Positions 25,190 through 34,263 are shown, counted from the stretch's first letter. The stretch is 64,000 nt of DNA from Maridesulfovibrio sp. (GCF_963666665.1 NZ_OY762999.1:2485501-2549500), one strand, 5' to 3'. The notes: generated by a model not told the origin, from the sequence alone. A program made the numbers and translations.

Positions 25190-27031
25190 ATGTCATACAC
25201 AGACACATTAAAACAATTCCAAAATCTATCAAACTTATCCGACTTAGCATATTTCTTAGGATTCCAACCCAAAACGCTAAGCTATATCATTTTTAAACTC
25301 GGTGGCGGAATCAATGGGCAATATTATAATTTTACTATAAAAAAAAGAAATGGAAAAATACGTGAAATATCTGCTCCATTAACAAGTTTAATGGAAGTAC
25401 AAAAACGTCTTAATAAAAAACTTACTGAAATATATTTAGTAAAAAAATCCGCCCATGGCTTTATCCCAAAAAGAAGCATCATTTCAAATGCAACCAACCA
25501 TTCACGCAAAAAATTTGTTTTCAATATAGATCTTAAAAACTTTTTCCCATCCATCCATTTTGGGAGAGTACTTGGTCTACTTCAATCTCGACCATACTTA
25601 ATTAAAAGGGATGTTGCCGTTCTTATGACAAAAATAGTTTGTTACAACGACATATTGCCTCAAGGGAGTCCCTGCTCTCCTGTTATTTCAAATATGATCT
25701 GTTCATATATGGACCGTCAACTTAGCGACTTAGCAAAAGAATTTGGATGTTTTTATACCCGTTATGCAGATGATATTACCTTCTCAACTAATCGTCGTGA
25801 TTTCCCCAAAACAATTGCGACTTTTGGTGAAGGGGCTTGGCTTCCCGGCAAAAGACTAAAGGATTTGATTTCAAAACAAGGCTTCGAGATCAATTCCCAA
25901 AAAACGTCACTCAGAACACGCTCTGACAGACAACTAGTTACGGGCTTAGTGGTAAATGATAGACCCAACATTAGACGTAAATCATTAAAGCAAGTACGTG
26001 CAATGTTGCATGACTGGAAAACAAATGGCCTAGATCAAGCCTTCCGCAACTATATTTCTAGAGAAGACATTAAATCCCTACGTAACACTCCTAGTGACCC
26101 TATACATTTTACAAAAGTGGTCAGAGGAAAATTAGAATTTATTCGAACAGTGAGAAACCACAGAATAAAACTCCTCAACCACATAGACAAAGAAGAATCT
26201 ATTAGAAAAAGAGAGCAATATAATCGAAGAAATTTTCAATCTGATTATCACGACCAATATTACAAATATATAATTAGATACCAGCATTTAATTTTCAGAG
26301 ACTGCGAAATGGCTACGATAATCGGAGAAGGTGAAACAGATTGGATGCATCTACGAAAAGCATACTATGCAATTAAATCAAACATCAAAGACATTCCTGA
26401 ATTGAATATATACAAGCACAAAAAATATATAAATGGTGGATGGACAAACCTTAAATATTTCTGCGAAAATGCAGATAAACACTATGTAAAATTCAACAAA
26501 CCAATTATTTGTGTATTTGATCGTGACATTGGATCAATTAACAATATACATAAAGGCAAAGAGTTTTTATTCTGGGGAAACAATATTTTTTCGATTGTGC
26601 TAAGCAAACCAGACCATCGTACAACAGAAGACTATTCTATTGAACAACTTTATTTTGATAAAGATCTTTTACAAGAAGACGTCAATCATAGAAGATTATA
26701 CCTAAGCAGTGAATTTCATAACAACGGTAAATTAAAGAAAAATTCTGGAATTACATACGGCAAAAGAGCTAAAGATGGGAAAGAGATAAATGGATGGAAA
26801 AAAACGATCGAAGGACCTGAAAAAATTATTGATGATGGAGTGTGCGCAATAAATGGCCCCAAAGTAATCAATATAGCTTTAAGCAAAAAAGACTTCGCAA
26901 CATATGTATATAAAGCAGAGTCACCTTTTGTTAAAATTGAATTTTCCGCTTTCACGCCAACATTCAAAATCATTTCAAAAATATGTAACTTAACGGAAAA
27001 AGAAATTTCAAAGTTGAAAAAACAAAAATAA
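25190..27031 (+). CDS. Retron reverse transcriptase fused to TOPRIM-like domain (Ec67/Eco2-like)
   Basis: A 613-residue protein. The RT domain (about 1-320) has retron hallmarks: the NAxxH-type segment (SNATNHSRK), NIDLKNFFPSI (motif A), LPQGSPCSPVISN, YTRYADDITFS (catalytic YADD, about residue 192) and LVTGLVVND (the VTG motif that distinguishes retron RTs). The C-terminal 270 residues carry IIGEGETDW (about residue 378) and CVFDRDIGS (about 443), the Glu and DxD elements of a TOPRIM nuclease fold. Retron-Ec67 (Eco2) has this RT-TOPRIM fusion and acts as a single-gene anti-phage system. The gene is much more AT-rich than its neighbours, a sign of transfer. GGATT near 25181 is a weak ribosome-binding site. 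Confidence 0.88.
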   Translation: MSYTDTLKQFQNLSNLSDLAYFLGFQPKTLSYIIFKLGGGINGQYYNFTIKKRNGKIREISAPLTSLMEVQKRLNKKLTEIYLVKKSAHGFIPKRSIISNATNHSRKKFVFNIDLKNFFPSIHFGRVLGLLQSRPYLIKRDVAVLMTKIVCYNDILPQGSPCSPVISNMICSYMDRQLSDLAKEFGCFYTRYADDITFSTNRRDFPKTIATFGEGAWLPGKRLKDLISKQGFEINSQKTSLRTRSDRQLVTGLVVNDRPNIRRKSLKQVRAMLHDWKTNGLDQAFRNYISREDIKSLRNTPSDPIHFTKVVRGKLEFIRTVRNHRIKLLNHIDKEESIRKREQYNRRNFQSDYHDQYYKYIIRYQHLIFRDCEMATIIGEGETDWMHLRKAYYAIKSNIKDIPELNIYKHKKYINGGWTNLKYFCENADKHYVKFNKPIICVFDRDIGSINNIHKGKEFLFWGNNIFSIVLSKPDHRTTEDYSIEQLYFDKDLLQEDVNHRRLYLSSEFHNNGKLKKNSGITYGKRAKDGKEINGWKKTIEGPEKIIDDGVCAINGPKVINIALSKKDFATYVYKAESPFVKIEFSAFTPTFKIISKICNLTEKEISKLKKQK

Positions 27032-27065
27032 TACCCCGGCAGGATTATCCTGCCGGGGTATTATT
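27027..27065. terminator. Bidirectional terminator between retron and cytochrome operon
   Basis: A near-perfect palindrome: AATAATACCCCGGCAGGA pairs with TCCTGCCGGGGTATTATT around a TTA loop. A/T-rich flanks serve both the converging retron and the minus-strand cytochrome operon. Confidence 0.9.
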
Positions 27066-27089
27066 AATTTGTTATTTCCTAACCACACC

Positions 27090-27737
27090 CTACTTCTCAT
27101 GAACCTCCCATTCCTCAGCCTTGTAATCTGCGGGAACTTCTTCCCAGCCGGAGAACATGGCGGCAATATGGGCGGTTATGTTGTGTCCGGTGGTGGTCAT
27201 GTAGATATGGACTACGAGGAAAGCCAGCAATGCGTAGGCGCAGGCCATATGCACGTTGGCTACCACATTCAGGCTCAGGAAATCCAAGCCGTAAGCAGCC
27301 CAGTCGTTGTAAGTCCAGTAAAGCAACCCCGTGATCATCTGCAAAGGCAGCAGGATCGCCGAGAGGCCTAGATAGACTAAGCGCTGCAAGGGGTTGTGCT
27401 TGGCATCCTTGCTCTTATGTACAGGATGCGCCTCACCCTTGAAGATACCGGAAGCGTAATACATGGCTACATCAAAGAGCTTCTTGGATGTGGGGATATA
27501 CTGCTTCCACTCTCCGGTGGTCAAAAGCCAGAAGATGATGAATACGAACAGGATCAGCCAGCTGATGCCCAGAGTATTGTGCAGTTCCACAGCCTTTTGA
27601 AAGCCGAAAAGGGTGAATAATCCATGCACTTCCAGCCCGGTAAGCATGAGCAGCATGATCAGGATGGCTTGGGTCCAGTGCCAGAAACGCTCGAACTTCG
27701 AATAGAGGTAAATCTTCTTCATGTTATGTACGCTCAT
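27090..27737 (-). CDS. Membrane cytochrome b (b561/Ni-Fe hydrogenase or formate dehydrogenase gamma type)
   Basis: A 215-residue four-TM protein. Potential haem-ligand histidines are in FERFWHWTQAI, VELHNTLG, NVVANVHMACAYALL and VVHIYMTTTGH, the pattern of the di-haem cytochrome b family that links periplasmic redox enzymes to menaquinone. It is the last gene of the operon, two bases after the octahaem cytochrome, and is therefore its likely quinone-side partner. It ends 25 bases from a shared terminator. Confidence 0.85.
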   Translation of the reverse strand: MSVHNMKKIYLYSKFERFWHWTQAILIMLLMLTGLEVHGLFTLFGFQKAVELHNTLGISWLILFVFIIFWLLTTGEWKQYIPTSKKLFDVAMYYASGIFKGEAHPVHKSKDAKHNPLQRLVYLGLSAILLPLQMITGLLYWTYNDWAAYGLDFLSLNVVANVHMACAYALLAFLVVHIYMTTTGHNITAHIAAMFSGWEEVPADYKAEEWEVHEK

Positions 27738-27739
27738 GG

Positions 27740-29368
27740 CTAGTCCTCCTTACGTCCTGACATGAATATGCGTCCAAGGGCATGCAGAATGACACCCACT
27801 GCCGAGGCAAGCACTATGAACCAGCCCCCGGCATCCACAACGGCAGAAGCATCACGTCCGGGCATGTAGAAACAGGTCATCTTATCAAGACGGCCCTGCT
27901 TGCTATGGCATTCCTCACAGGCAACCGCGTTTTCCTTGGGGGCAACCATGTGAGTTGTCGGATAAACATATTCAGTTTCCACAAAGCCAACTTCGCCGCT
28001 GAACGGCAATCCGGCATACTTCATACCCGCTGTTACGGCCTTTTCCCAATTAAAGCCCTTCCAATAGGCATCGTTATCCTTACCGAACAGATGCGGGATA
28101 ACCATGTTCTTGTTGACCTTATCGTAGGGAGTCATACCGCGATGCACCTTGAAAGGCATAATCCGGGAGTTCCTGTCCTCAATTGAACCGACAGGCTTTG
28201 AAACCTGCACAGGCTTGGTCGGATCGATGGTGGTCTGGGCGGTAATGGTGTCGATAGTACCGTTGAACCAGTAGTATTCAGGCACAACGTCCTTTTCCCA
28301 ACGCATATCGCCCTTCTTGGACATATAGACAGGCTTGCCCCATTCACCCTTTTCTTCATAAGGCTTGCCGTCCTTGAGCTTGCCCGCAGCGGACCAGTCC
28401 CACCACATCTTGGTAGGCAGTTCACGGGCAAAGGTCGGAATATGGCAGCTCTGACAAGCGAGCTTATCAGTATGATCGTTGAGCTTTATACCAAGTTCGG
28501 ACTTATGCGGACGGTCACTGTGGCAGGATTCACACATGATCTTGGAACCGAGGTCATCTTCCAGCAACGACTTACGCTCGGTAGCAGCCGGAGTTGAATA
28601 GATACGTCCCGCGATGTCGTGCTTCACCGTGGTGTGGCAACGGACACAGGTAAAATTCTGCCCGTCCATGCCCATATGAACATCAAGAGCCTTGGAAGGC
28701 TTAAGCATGGATGAATCAAGGTCACCGTGCTTAACGCCGTCACCGCCACCACCGTAGAAGTGACAGGTTCCGCAGTTCTTGCGGGTCGGACGCGCTACAG
28801 ACTGGGCCACCTTGTTCCATTGGGGGGCAGCGTAAAACTTACCGTTCCCCTTGAACTTCATACCCGGCGGCGGAGCAGGATTGCCCGCCCCGGAGGGAAA
28901 CTTCTTATAAGTTCCGGTTTGCTCATGACAGACCAGACAGTCGATCTTTTCCTGCGAAGTAAAATCAAAATCCTTGTTCTTCCAGCCATAACCGGCGTGA
29001 CAGGATGTACAGCGAGGTTCGTTGGACTGGATATTGATGCAAAAATTGTTAACCACCAGACCGCCCTTACCGACCTTAAGCTCCTTTTCCGCCTTGGGAT
29101 CAAGCCATGTCCAGTGAATGGTCTTGTGGAACTGATGTCCGGCTTCGGTATGACAGGTCAGGCAGGCCTTGGTCACTTCCGGTCCGCTCTCAAACGGCTG
29201 CTTCAATGCATCAAACTTTGAATGGTCAGCCGTAATCCACAGCTCCTTGCCCTTGGTAGCCTGACGGGCCATTTCCCTGCCGGGAGCAGTATCCCCGGCG
29301 GCAAATGCACTTGCGCCCAGAAAGACCACCGCCAACAGCAGCAGTACTGAGTTCCGCATGAGTCTCAT
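27740..29368 (-). CDS. otr: Octahaem c-type cytochrome, tetrathionate reductase (OTR) family, membrane anchored
   Basis: A 542-residue exported cytochrome with a Sec signal peptide (MRLMRNSVLLLLAVVFLGAS, cut near SAFA) and eight CxxCH sites: CLTCH, CTSCH, CLVCH, CGTCH, CVRCH, CESCH, CQSCH and CEECH. The order and the Lys-rich HWTWLDPKAEKE segment fit the OTR family, which in Shewanella reduces tetrathionate, nitrite or hydroxylamine in vitro. Unlike the soluble enzyme it ends in a TM helix (AGGWFIVLASAVGVILHAL). The start ATG 29368 has GGAGGG five bases before; the longer frame upstream is not coding. Partners are encoded on both sides. Confidence 0.9.
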   Translation of the reverse strand: MRLMRNSVLLLLAVVFLGASAFAAGDTAPGREMARQATKGKELWITADHSKFDALKQPFESGPEVTKACLTCHTEAGHQFHKTIHWTWLDPKAEKELKVGKGGLVVNNFCINIQSNEPRCTSCHAGYGWKNKDFDFTSQEKIDCLVCHEQTGTYKKFPSGAGNPAPPPGMKFKGNGKFYAAPQWNKVAQSVARPTRKNCGTCHFYGGGGDGVKHGDLDSSMLKPSKALDVHMGMDGQNFTCVRCHTTVKHDIAGRIYSTPAATERKSLLEDDLGSKIMCESCHSDRPHKSELGIKLNDHTDKLACQSCHIPTFARELPTKMWWDWSAAGKLKDGKPYEEKGEWGKPVYMSKKGDMRWEKDVVPEYYWFNGTIDTITAQTTIDPTKPVQVSKPVGSIEDRNSRIMPFKVHRGMTPYDKVNKNMVIPHLFGKDNDAYWKGFNWEKAVTAGMKYAGLPFSGEVGFVETEYVYPTTHMVAPKENAVACEECHSKQGRLDKMTCFYMPGRDASAVVDAGGWFIVLASAVGVILHALGRIFMSGRKED

Positions 29369-29418
29369 TTCCACCCTCCGTAAGTTTATGAACCACCGGG
29401 GCAAAGGCCCCGGTATAT

Positions 29419-29889
29419 TTACTTCATAAATCCAAGCCCCGACACTTTTTCCAGATACGGCTTCCGCCCCCTGAAAAAGGCATACATCGCTGCCACGCCC
29501 AGCAGCATTGCAAACCCCAGATGCGTCCAATCGATAACCATGACCATAAACGGATCAAAGGTCACAGAGTGCAGATTTTTAACCACCCGCAACGCTCCGG
29601 TGCCCACAACCGCCACGTAGAGAAAAACGCGCACCATGCCGGTAGAAGACAGCTTGAAATACTGCTTCCCGACCAAGATGAACATGGTCAGCAGATACAG
29701 AACCATAAATATAAGCACTGCACCAAAGATGTAATGAACCTTATTGGTCAGGTAGAAATCAGCCAGCCAGCCCAAACCCGGAATATCCGAAATATAGTAA
29801 CGCTTGAATATGGGCATCTGGGCTACCCCGGTAAGAGCCATGATGAAAATGGTCAGCTTGAAAATGAGCTTAAAAAGCGGGCTAGTCAT
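29419..29889 (-). CDS. Four-TM membrane subunit of the octahaem cytochrome operon
   Basis: A 156-residue integral membrane protein starting at ATG 29889, overlapping the end of the ferredoxin-type gene by 8 nt. Histidines in NKVHYIFGAVL, KNLHSVTF and DWTHLGFAM could ligate haem b, so a small cytochrome b or quinol-binding anchor is the best guess. I do not recognise a named family with confidence. Its place between the Fe-S and octahaem genes makes it part of one electron-transfer complex. Confidence 0.72.
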   Translation of the reverse strand: MTSPLFKLIFKLTIFIMALTGVAQMPIFKRYYISDIPGLGWLADFYLTNKVHYIFGAVLIFMVLYLLTMFILVGKQYFKLSSTGMVRVFLYVAVVGTGALRVVKNLHSVTFDPFMVMVIDWTHLGFAMLLGVAAMYAFFRGRKPYLEKVSGLGFMK

Positions 29890-30865
29890 TGTCCTTACCT
29901 CCTGCTGCGGAAGCAAGGAATCTCCCGGCCTTTATTACTCCGGCTGCTATCCCTGCAAAGGGAGCGAGACCCACTGCATAAGCCAGCTTCTCCTCGTCAG
30001 CCATGGAATCTTCCACCCGAGCAAGCCCGGGCTTTCCGGGGCCCTTATCCACAGCCTCATTGAGCAGCTCAAAAGGAACCGGAGAAAGATAAATTGTGTT
30101 GGTGCCGCCGTTCTCTTCCTCACCGTAGATGAACCAGTTGTTCTGCTCAGCCAGTTCATGGGCCTTCTTGAGGATTTCACTGCGCGGCCCGATAGTCTGC
30201 ACATTCTCCGGACAGACTTCGATGCAGGCAGGGAGCTTGCCTTGATCGATGCGGTTGTAGCAACGGTCACACTTGTACATGACTCCGTTACCGGCAAAGT
30301 TGGGCAACAGCCGCAGATACAGCCCCACCCCGGTCTGCCGCTGGGGAATATGCCAAGGACAAACCTTACGGCACTTGGACCCGCCAAGACAGACATCCGC
30401 ATTGATACGCACGATACCGTTCTTCTGCTTTCCTGCTGCACCCCATGGACAGAGATTTGCGCAGGGAGCATTACGGCAGTGCAGGCAACGCCGGGGGATA
30501 TTGATTTCATGGACCTCCCCTTCAAACTCCACTTCGGCACTCTGGATGTAGAGCCAGTTGTACGGAGTCAGACGGTCATCGACATCTCTGCGATCCGACC
30601 AATCCTCGACCTTTGCCCGAGTGGTGGGATACATTTCCGGATAAGGCTTCTTGGGGTCGGGAAACTTGGGGGCATTAACTTCGTGGCATGCAGAAACACA
30701 TTCACCGCACCCAATACACTTGGAAAGGTCAAGCAGGGTGCAGAGTTCTTCTTCACTGGTGCCTGATGCCGCAACCTCACGCGCAGGAAGGAGCATGGCA
30801 GCACTTCCGGCTCCCAGCCCCTTCAGGAAATTTCTGCGGGAAATTCCATTCTTCTTATCTGTCAT
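29882..30865 (-). CDS. Tat-exported 4Fe-4S ferredoxin subunit (HybA/PsrB-like)
   Basis: A 327-residue protein with a twin-arginine signal (SRRNFLKGLGAGSAAMLLPA) and four ferredoxin cysteine clusters: CIGCGECVSACHEV, CLHCRNAPCANLCPWGA, CLGGSKCRKVCPWHIP and CDRCYNRIDQGKLPACIEVCP. This is the electron-wire subunit of molybdopterin-type or cytochrome-linked periplasmic complexes. The C-terminal region (LAYAVGLAPFAGIAAGVI) could be a membrane helix. It is the first gene of the operon, which runs Fe-S subunit, TM protein, octahaem cytochrome, cytochrome b; no molybdopterin catalytic subunit is present, so the octahaem protein is presumed to be the terminal enzyme. Confidence 0.9.
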   Translation of the reverse strand: MTDKKNGISRRNFLKGLGAGSAAMLLPAREVAASGTSEEELCTLLDLSKCIGCGECVSACHEVNAPKFPDPKKPYPEMYPTTRAKVEDWSDRRDVDDRLTPYNWLYIQSAEVEFEGEVHEINIPRRCLHCRNAPCANLCPWGAAGKQKNGIVRINADVCLGGSKCRKVCPWHIPQRQTGVGLYLRLLPNFAGNGVMYKCDRCYNRIDQGKLPACIEVCPENVQTIGPRSEILKKAHELAEQNNWFIYGEEENGGTNTIYLSPVPFELLNEAVDKGPGKPGLARVEDSMADEEKLAYAVGLAPFAGIAAGVIKAGRFLASAAGGKDND

Positions 30866-31051
30866 ATATTATCCTTTATTAACTGCTATATTTTCAGCTT
30901 CATCATGAAAAGGTTCACTCAAAACAAAGCAGAATCCGTACCTTTTTTTAATATTCTGATAATAACTACCATATTTATGCGGTTAATGGCTAGTTCTCCG
31001 AACATTTCAACATATTTATTATTTGCTTTAGCCGCCAAAGCGTTGCACACA

Positions 31052-31099
31052 TGTTCAAACATATGTACAATCAAACACACAAAATTGAACAATTGAACA
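31052..31099. promoter_or_regulatory. Repeated TTGAACA half-sites in the divergent promoter region
   Basis: TGTTCAA at 31052-31058 and two direct copies of the reverse complement, TTGAACA at 31085-31091 and 31093-31099 (8-bp period), lie between the octahaem operon and its likely activator gene. This is the arrangement of an activator binding array. No convincing -24/-12 element could be seen in the gap. Confidence 0.4.
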
Positions 31100-31122
31100 C
31101 TTTTTAAACACCGGACTAATCC

Positions 31123-32499
31123 ATGACCGAGCAGGATATCGACCTTTATCTGCGGGAAGTAATAGACACCATGAATGACGGGCTGATCATTGTAAGCCCT
31201 AAGGGAATCATCATGAAGGTTAATGACGCCCTGCTGCGCATGACCGGATTTTCCAAAGATGAGCTGCTGAACAAGCCCTGTTCAGTGCTGGGGTGCGATG
31301 CCTGCAGGATTGTGCGCGAACAAGCTGACGGACACTGGTGCGGATTGTTTGAAAGGAAGAAGGAAAGCCGAAAAAACTGCCATATAATCGATAAATGCGG
31401 AAACTACCTGCATGTATTGAAAAATGCATCACTGCTCCGGGATGACGAAGATAATATTCTCGGTGCGGTGGAAACACTCACCGATATCAGTGAACTGGAC
31501 CGCAAGGAACTGAAAATCCGGGAACTCTCCCAAAAACTGCAACACGAGGAAAACGGATTCTGCGGATTCGTGGGCCATTCCCCGGCAATGCAAAGAGTAT
31601 ACACCCTGCTGGGCAAAGCCGCCCTTTCCGATGCTCCGGTCATAATTTACGGCGAATCAGGCACAGGTAAAGAACTGGCAGCACAGGCCATCCATGAAAT
31701 GAGCCCGCGTGCGGACAAACCTTTTGTTCAGCTCAACTGCGCCGCACTGAATGAATCCCTGCTGGAAAGCGAACTGTTCGGGCATGTAAAGGGAGCCTTC
31801 ACCGGGGCTTACCGCCACAGGCAGGGCCGTTTTGAGGAAGCGGCTGACGGTTCCATATTTCTTGATGAGATCGGAGATGTTCCGTTGCCCATTCAGGTAA
31901 AGCTGCTGCGGGTGCTGGAAACACGTTCCTTTGAACGGGTCGGGGAAAATATCAACCTGTCCATGGATGCAAGGCTGATAACAGCCACCAATCAGGACCT
32001 CAACCAACTGGTGCAGGACAAACAGTTCCGCGAAGATTTTTTCTTCCGCATCAACGTAATCCCTGTGCACCTGCCGCCCCTGCGCGAACGAAAGGAAGAC
32101 CTGCCTCTGCTGGTGGATCATTTCATCAATATCATCGACCACCTCGATCATAACGAAGGCCCGGCCCCGGAAACCATGCGCAAGCTGATGGAGTACCAAT
32201 GGCCCGGAAATGTGCGTGAACTGAAAAGTGCGCTGGAATATGCCGCAGTGGTCAAAGACAACGGCCCAATTCAACCCGAACATCTGCCGCCGCAGATAAA
32301 TGCCGTTACAGCTGATTGCTGCCCCTGTCTCGATACCACAATCCCTGCAACAGAACCCGAAGAAAAACAGGAACTTATCAATGCCCTAAAGCAAGCCGGA
32401 GGCAACAAAAGCAAAACCGCAAAGCTCCTCGGCGTCAGTAGGGGAACCATTCACAACCGCATGCGCAAATATTCGGTTCAATATCGGTTGGAGGGGTAA
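31123..32499 (+). CDS. Sigma-54-dependent activator with Cys-rich PAS domain
   Basis: A 458-residue enhancer-binding protein. A PAS domain spans about residues 10-125, with a cluster of cysteines (CSVLGCDACRIV, HWCGLF, KNCHIIDKCG) that may bind metal or haem or sense redox. Next is the AAA+ domain with Walker A GESGTGKE, the GAFTGA loop that contacts sigma-54, and DEIGDVPL; then a Fis-type HTH (GGNKSKTAKLLGVSRGTIHN). It is divergent from the octahaem operon, with which it shares a 257-bp control region, so it probably activates that operon when its electron acceptor is present. Confidence 0.9.
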   Translation: MTEQDIDLYLREVIDTMNDGLIIVSPKGIIMKVNDALLRMTGFSKDELLNKPCSVLGCDACRIVREQADGHWCGLFERKKESRKNCHIIDKCGNYLHVLKNASLLRDDEDNILGAVETLTDISELDRKELKIRELSQKLQHEENGFCGFVGHSPAMQRVYTLLGKAALSDAPVIIYGESGTGKELAAQAIHEMSPRADKPFVQLNCAALNESLLESELFGHVKGAFTGAYRHRQGRFEEAADGSIFLDEIGDVPLPIQVKLLRVLETRSFERVGENINLSMDARLITATNQDLNQLVQDKQFREDFFFRINVIPVHLPPLRERKEDLPLLVDHFINIIDHLDHNEGPAPETMRKLMEYQWPGNVRELKSALEYAAVVKDNGPIQPEHLPPQINAVTADCCPCLDTTIPATEPEEKQELINALKQAGGNKSKTAKLLGVSRGTIHNRMRKYSVQYRLEG

Positions 32500-32910
32500 T
32501 TACATACCTAAAAATCAGCACTGTGAATGAACTTTATGCGGATCAGATTGTTGTTATAGAAAGATTATACTGTTGGCAGCGCTGGACTTTTCTGATGTTT
32601 TTGATTAAATACTTTTCCAACATCGGGAAAAAGCATCCGCTGATTCCCTACAAAGCGCCGTACAACCATTTACGCTGGTAGGCAGTGAATCACACCCTGC
32701 CCCAGTCCGAAAGAAATCACATTTCTGCCCGCTTACATATCCGGACCAGCAAGGCTTCAGTCCCTGCCCCCGGACCGCAAGACCCGGCATCATGCAGGTT
32801 TGCACTCAACTGAATCTCAGTATGCAAATCCTGCATTTGAGTGGTGCTTGATTTTGCCAAGAAACATAACTTCTCAATAGCGGCACAGACAATTAACCGG
32901 AGGACACGAC
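32500..32910 (+). other. 411-bp leader region with imperfect hairpins upstream of citrate synthase
   Basis: No coding frame is supportable. Hairpin 1 is at 32647-32682 (CCTAC and AGCG arms with CGCT and GTAGG). Hairpin 2 at 32792-32836 pairs ATGCAGG/CCTGCAT, TTTGCA/TGCAAA and ACTGA/TCAGT around loop ATC, 18 base pairs in all with small bulges and no U tract. CCGGAGGA at 32899-32906 is the citrate synthase ribosome-binding site. Confidence 0.45.
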
Positions 32911-34200
32911 ATGACCGATAAAGACATTGCGATCCTTAAGTATGACGGCAAAGAATACGAACTGCCCGTAATTCATGGAACAGAGGGCGAAACCGGTATC
33001 GACATCACTCAACTCCGAGCGCAAAGCGGCCTTATCACCTATGATCCGGGCTATGGGAACACCGGCGCCTGCACCAGCAACATCACCTTTGTTGACGGTG
33101 AAAAAGGGATTCTGCGTTACCGCGGATATCCCATCGAAGACCTTGCCGAGCATGGCAAGTTCATTGAAACCGCATGGCTGCTCATCTTCGGCGAACTTCC
33201 GCTCAAGGAAGACCTTGCCCGCTTTTCTGCACTGCTTACTGCGGAAGAACTCATCCATGAAGACCTGCGGCACCACTTTGAGGGCTTCCCGTCCCACAAA
33301 AACCAGCCCATGGCGATCCTGTCCGCAGTTATCAACGCACTGGGCAGCTATCACCCTGACCTCTACGACATTAACGACAAGTCCGAATTTTTCCTCGCAG
33401 TTGGCAAGATCATCTCCAAGGTAAGAACCATCGCGGCCTTTTCATACCGTAAATCAATCGGTCGGCCCTTTGTTTACCCGGACCCGGATCTCAGCTACTG
33501 CCATAACTTCCTGCATATGATGTTCTCCATCCCCTACAAGCAGTATGATCCGCCGGAAGAAGCCGTCAAAGCCCTCTCGCTGATCTTCCAGTTGCATGCG
33601 GACCACGAACAGAACTGCTCCACATCCACAGTAAGGATGGTCGGGTCCACTCAGGCAAACATCTTTGCCTCAGTATCATCCGGTATCTGCGCACTCTGGG
33701 GCCGCCTGCACGGTGGAGCCAACGCTGCGGTTATCGACATGCTCGAAACCATCTACAACGGCGACTACACCATCGATCAATACATCGAAAAGGTTAAAAA
33801 CAGAGAATGCCGTCTCATGGGCTTCGGTCATCGCATTTACAAAAGCTTTGACCCGCGGGCAAAAATCCTCAAAAAAGCGACCCACGACCTGCTCCAGCAC
33901 GGTTTCAGCGACGAATTGCTGGACATCGCCATGCAGCTTGAAGAGCGTGCCCTTTCCGATGATTTCTTCACCGAACGCAAGCTCTACCCTAACGTAGACT
34001 TCTATTCCGGCATCATTCTACGTGCGCTGGGTATCCCGGTTGCAATGTTCCCGGTTATGTTCGCCATCGGCCGCATGCCCGGATGGATCGCACACTGGTA
34101 CGAAGATTACACCAACCCGACATCAAGAATTAACCGCCCGAGACAGATTTACACTGGCGAAACTCCAAGAAATTACGTACCTATAGATTTCAGGAAATAA
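32911..34200 (+). CDS. gltA: Citrate synthase
   Basis: A 429-residue type II citrate synthase condensing oxaloacetate and acetyl-CoA. The N-terminal beta domain (VTYDPG-like LITYDPGYGNTGACTSNIT) is present, and active-site His/Asp regions include FQLHADHEQNCSTST, LWGRLHGGANAAV, MGFGHRIYKSFDPRA and VDFYSGI. The length suits hexameric gram-negative enzymes. It is monocistronic with a long structured leader and a terminator behind. Confidence 0.97.
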   Translation: MTDKDIAILKYDGKEYELPVIHGTEGETGIDITQLRAQSGLITYDPGYGNTGACTSNITFVDGEKGILRYRGYPIEDLAEHGKFIETAWLLIFGELPLKEDLARFSALLTAEELIHEDLRHHFEGFPSHKNQPMAILSAVINALGSYHPDLYDINDKSEFFLAVGKIISKVRTIAAFSYRKSIGRPFVYPDPDLSYCHNFLHMMFSIPYKQYDPPEEAVKALSLIFQLHADHEQNCSTSTVRMVGSTQANIFASVSSGICALWGRLHGGANAAVIDMLETIYNGDYTIDQYIEKVKNRECRLMGFGHRIYKSFDPRAKILKKATHDLLQHGFSDELLDIAMQLEERALSDDFFTERKLYPNVDFYSGIILRALGIPVAMFPVMFAIGRMPGWIAHWYEDYTNPTSRINRPRQIYTGETPRNYVPIDFRK

Positions 34201-34263
34201 TTCTAGTCAATATCGGTTCGAGGCTTATCCGGCCCCGGAACGATGGATATACCTACCCGGATA

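Noticed and set aside
29804..30766. 320-codon plus-strand frame
   Set aside because: Antisense of the Tat-exported ferredoxin subunit and TM protein; no known motifs.
32842..32858. Sigma-54-like TGG...TTGC element before gltA
   Set aside because: The GG-to-GC spacing is 11 rather than the required 10 bases, and gltA is not expected to be sigma-54 dependent.
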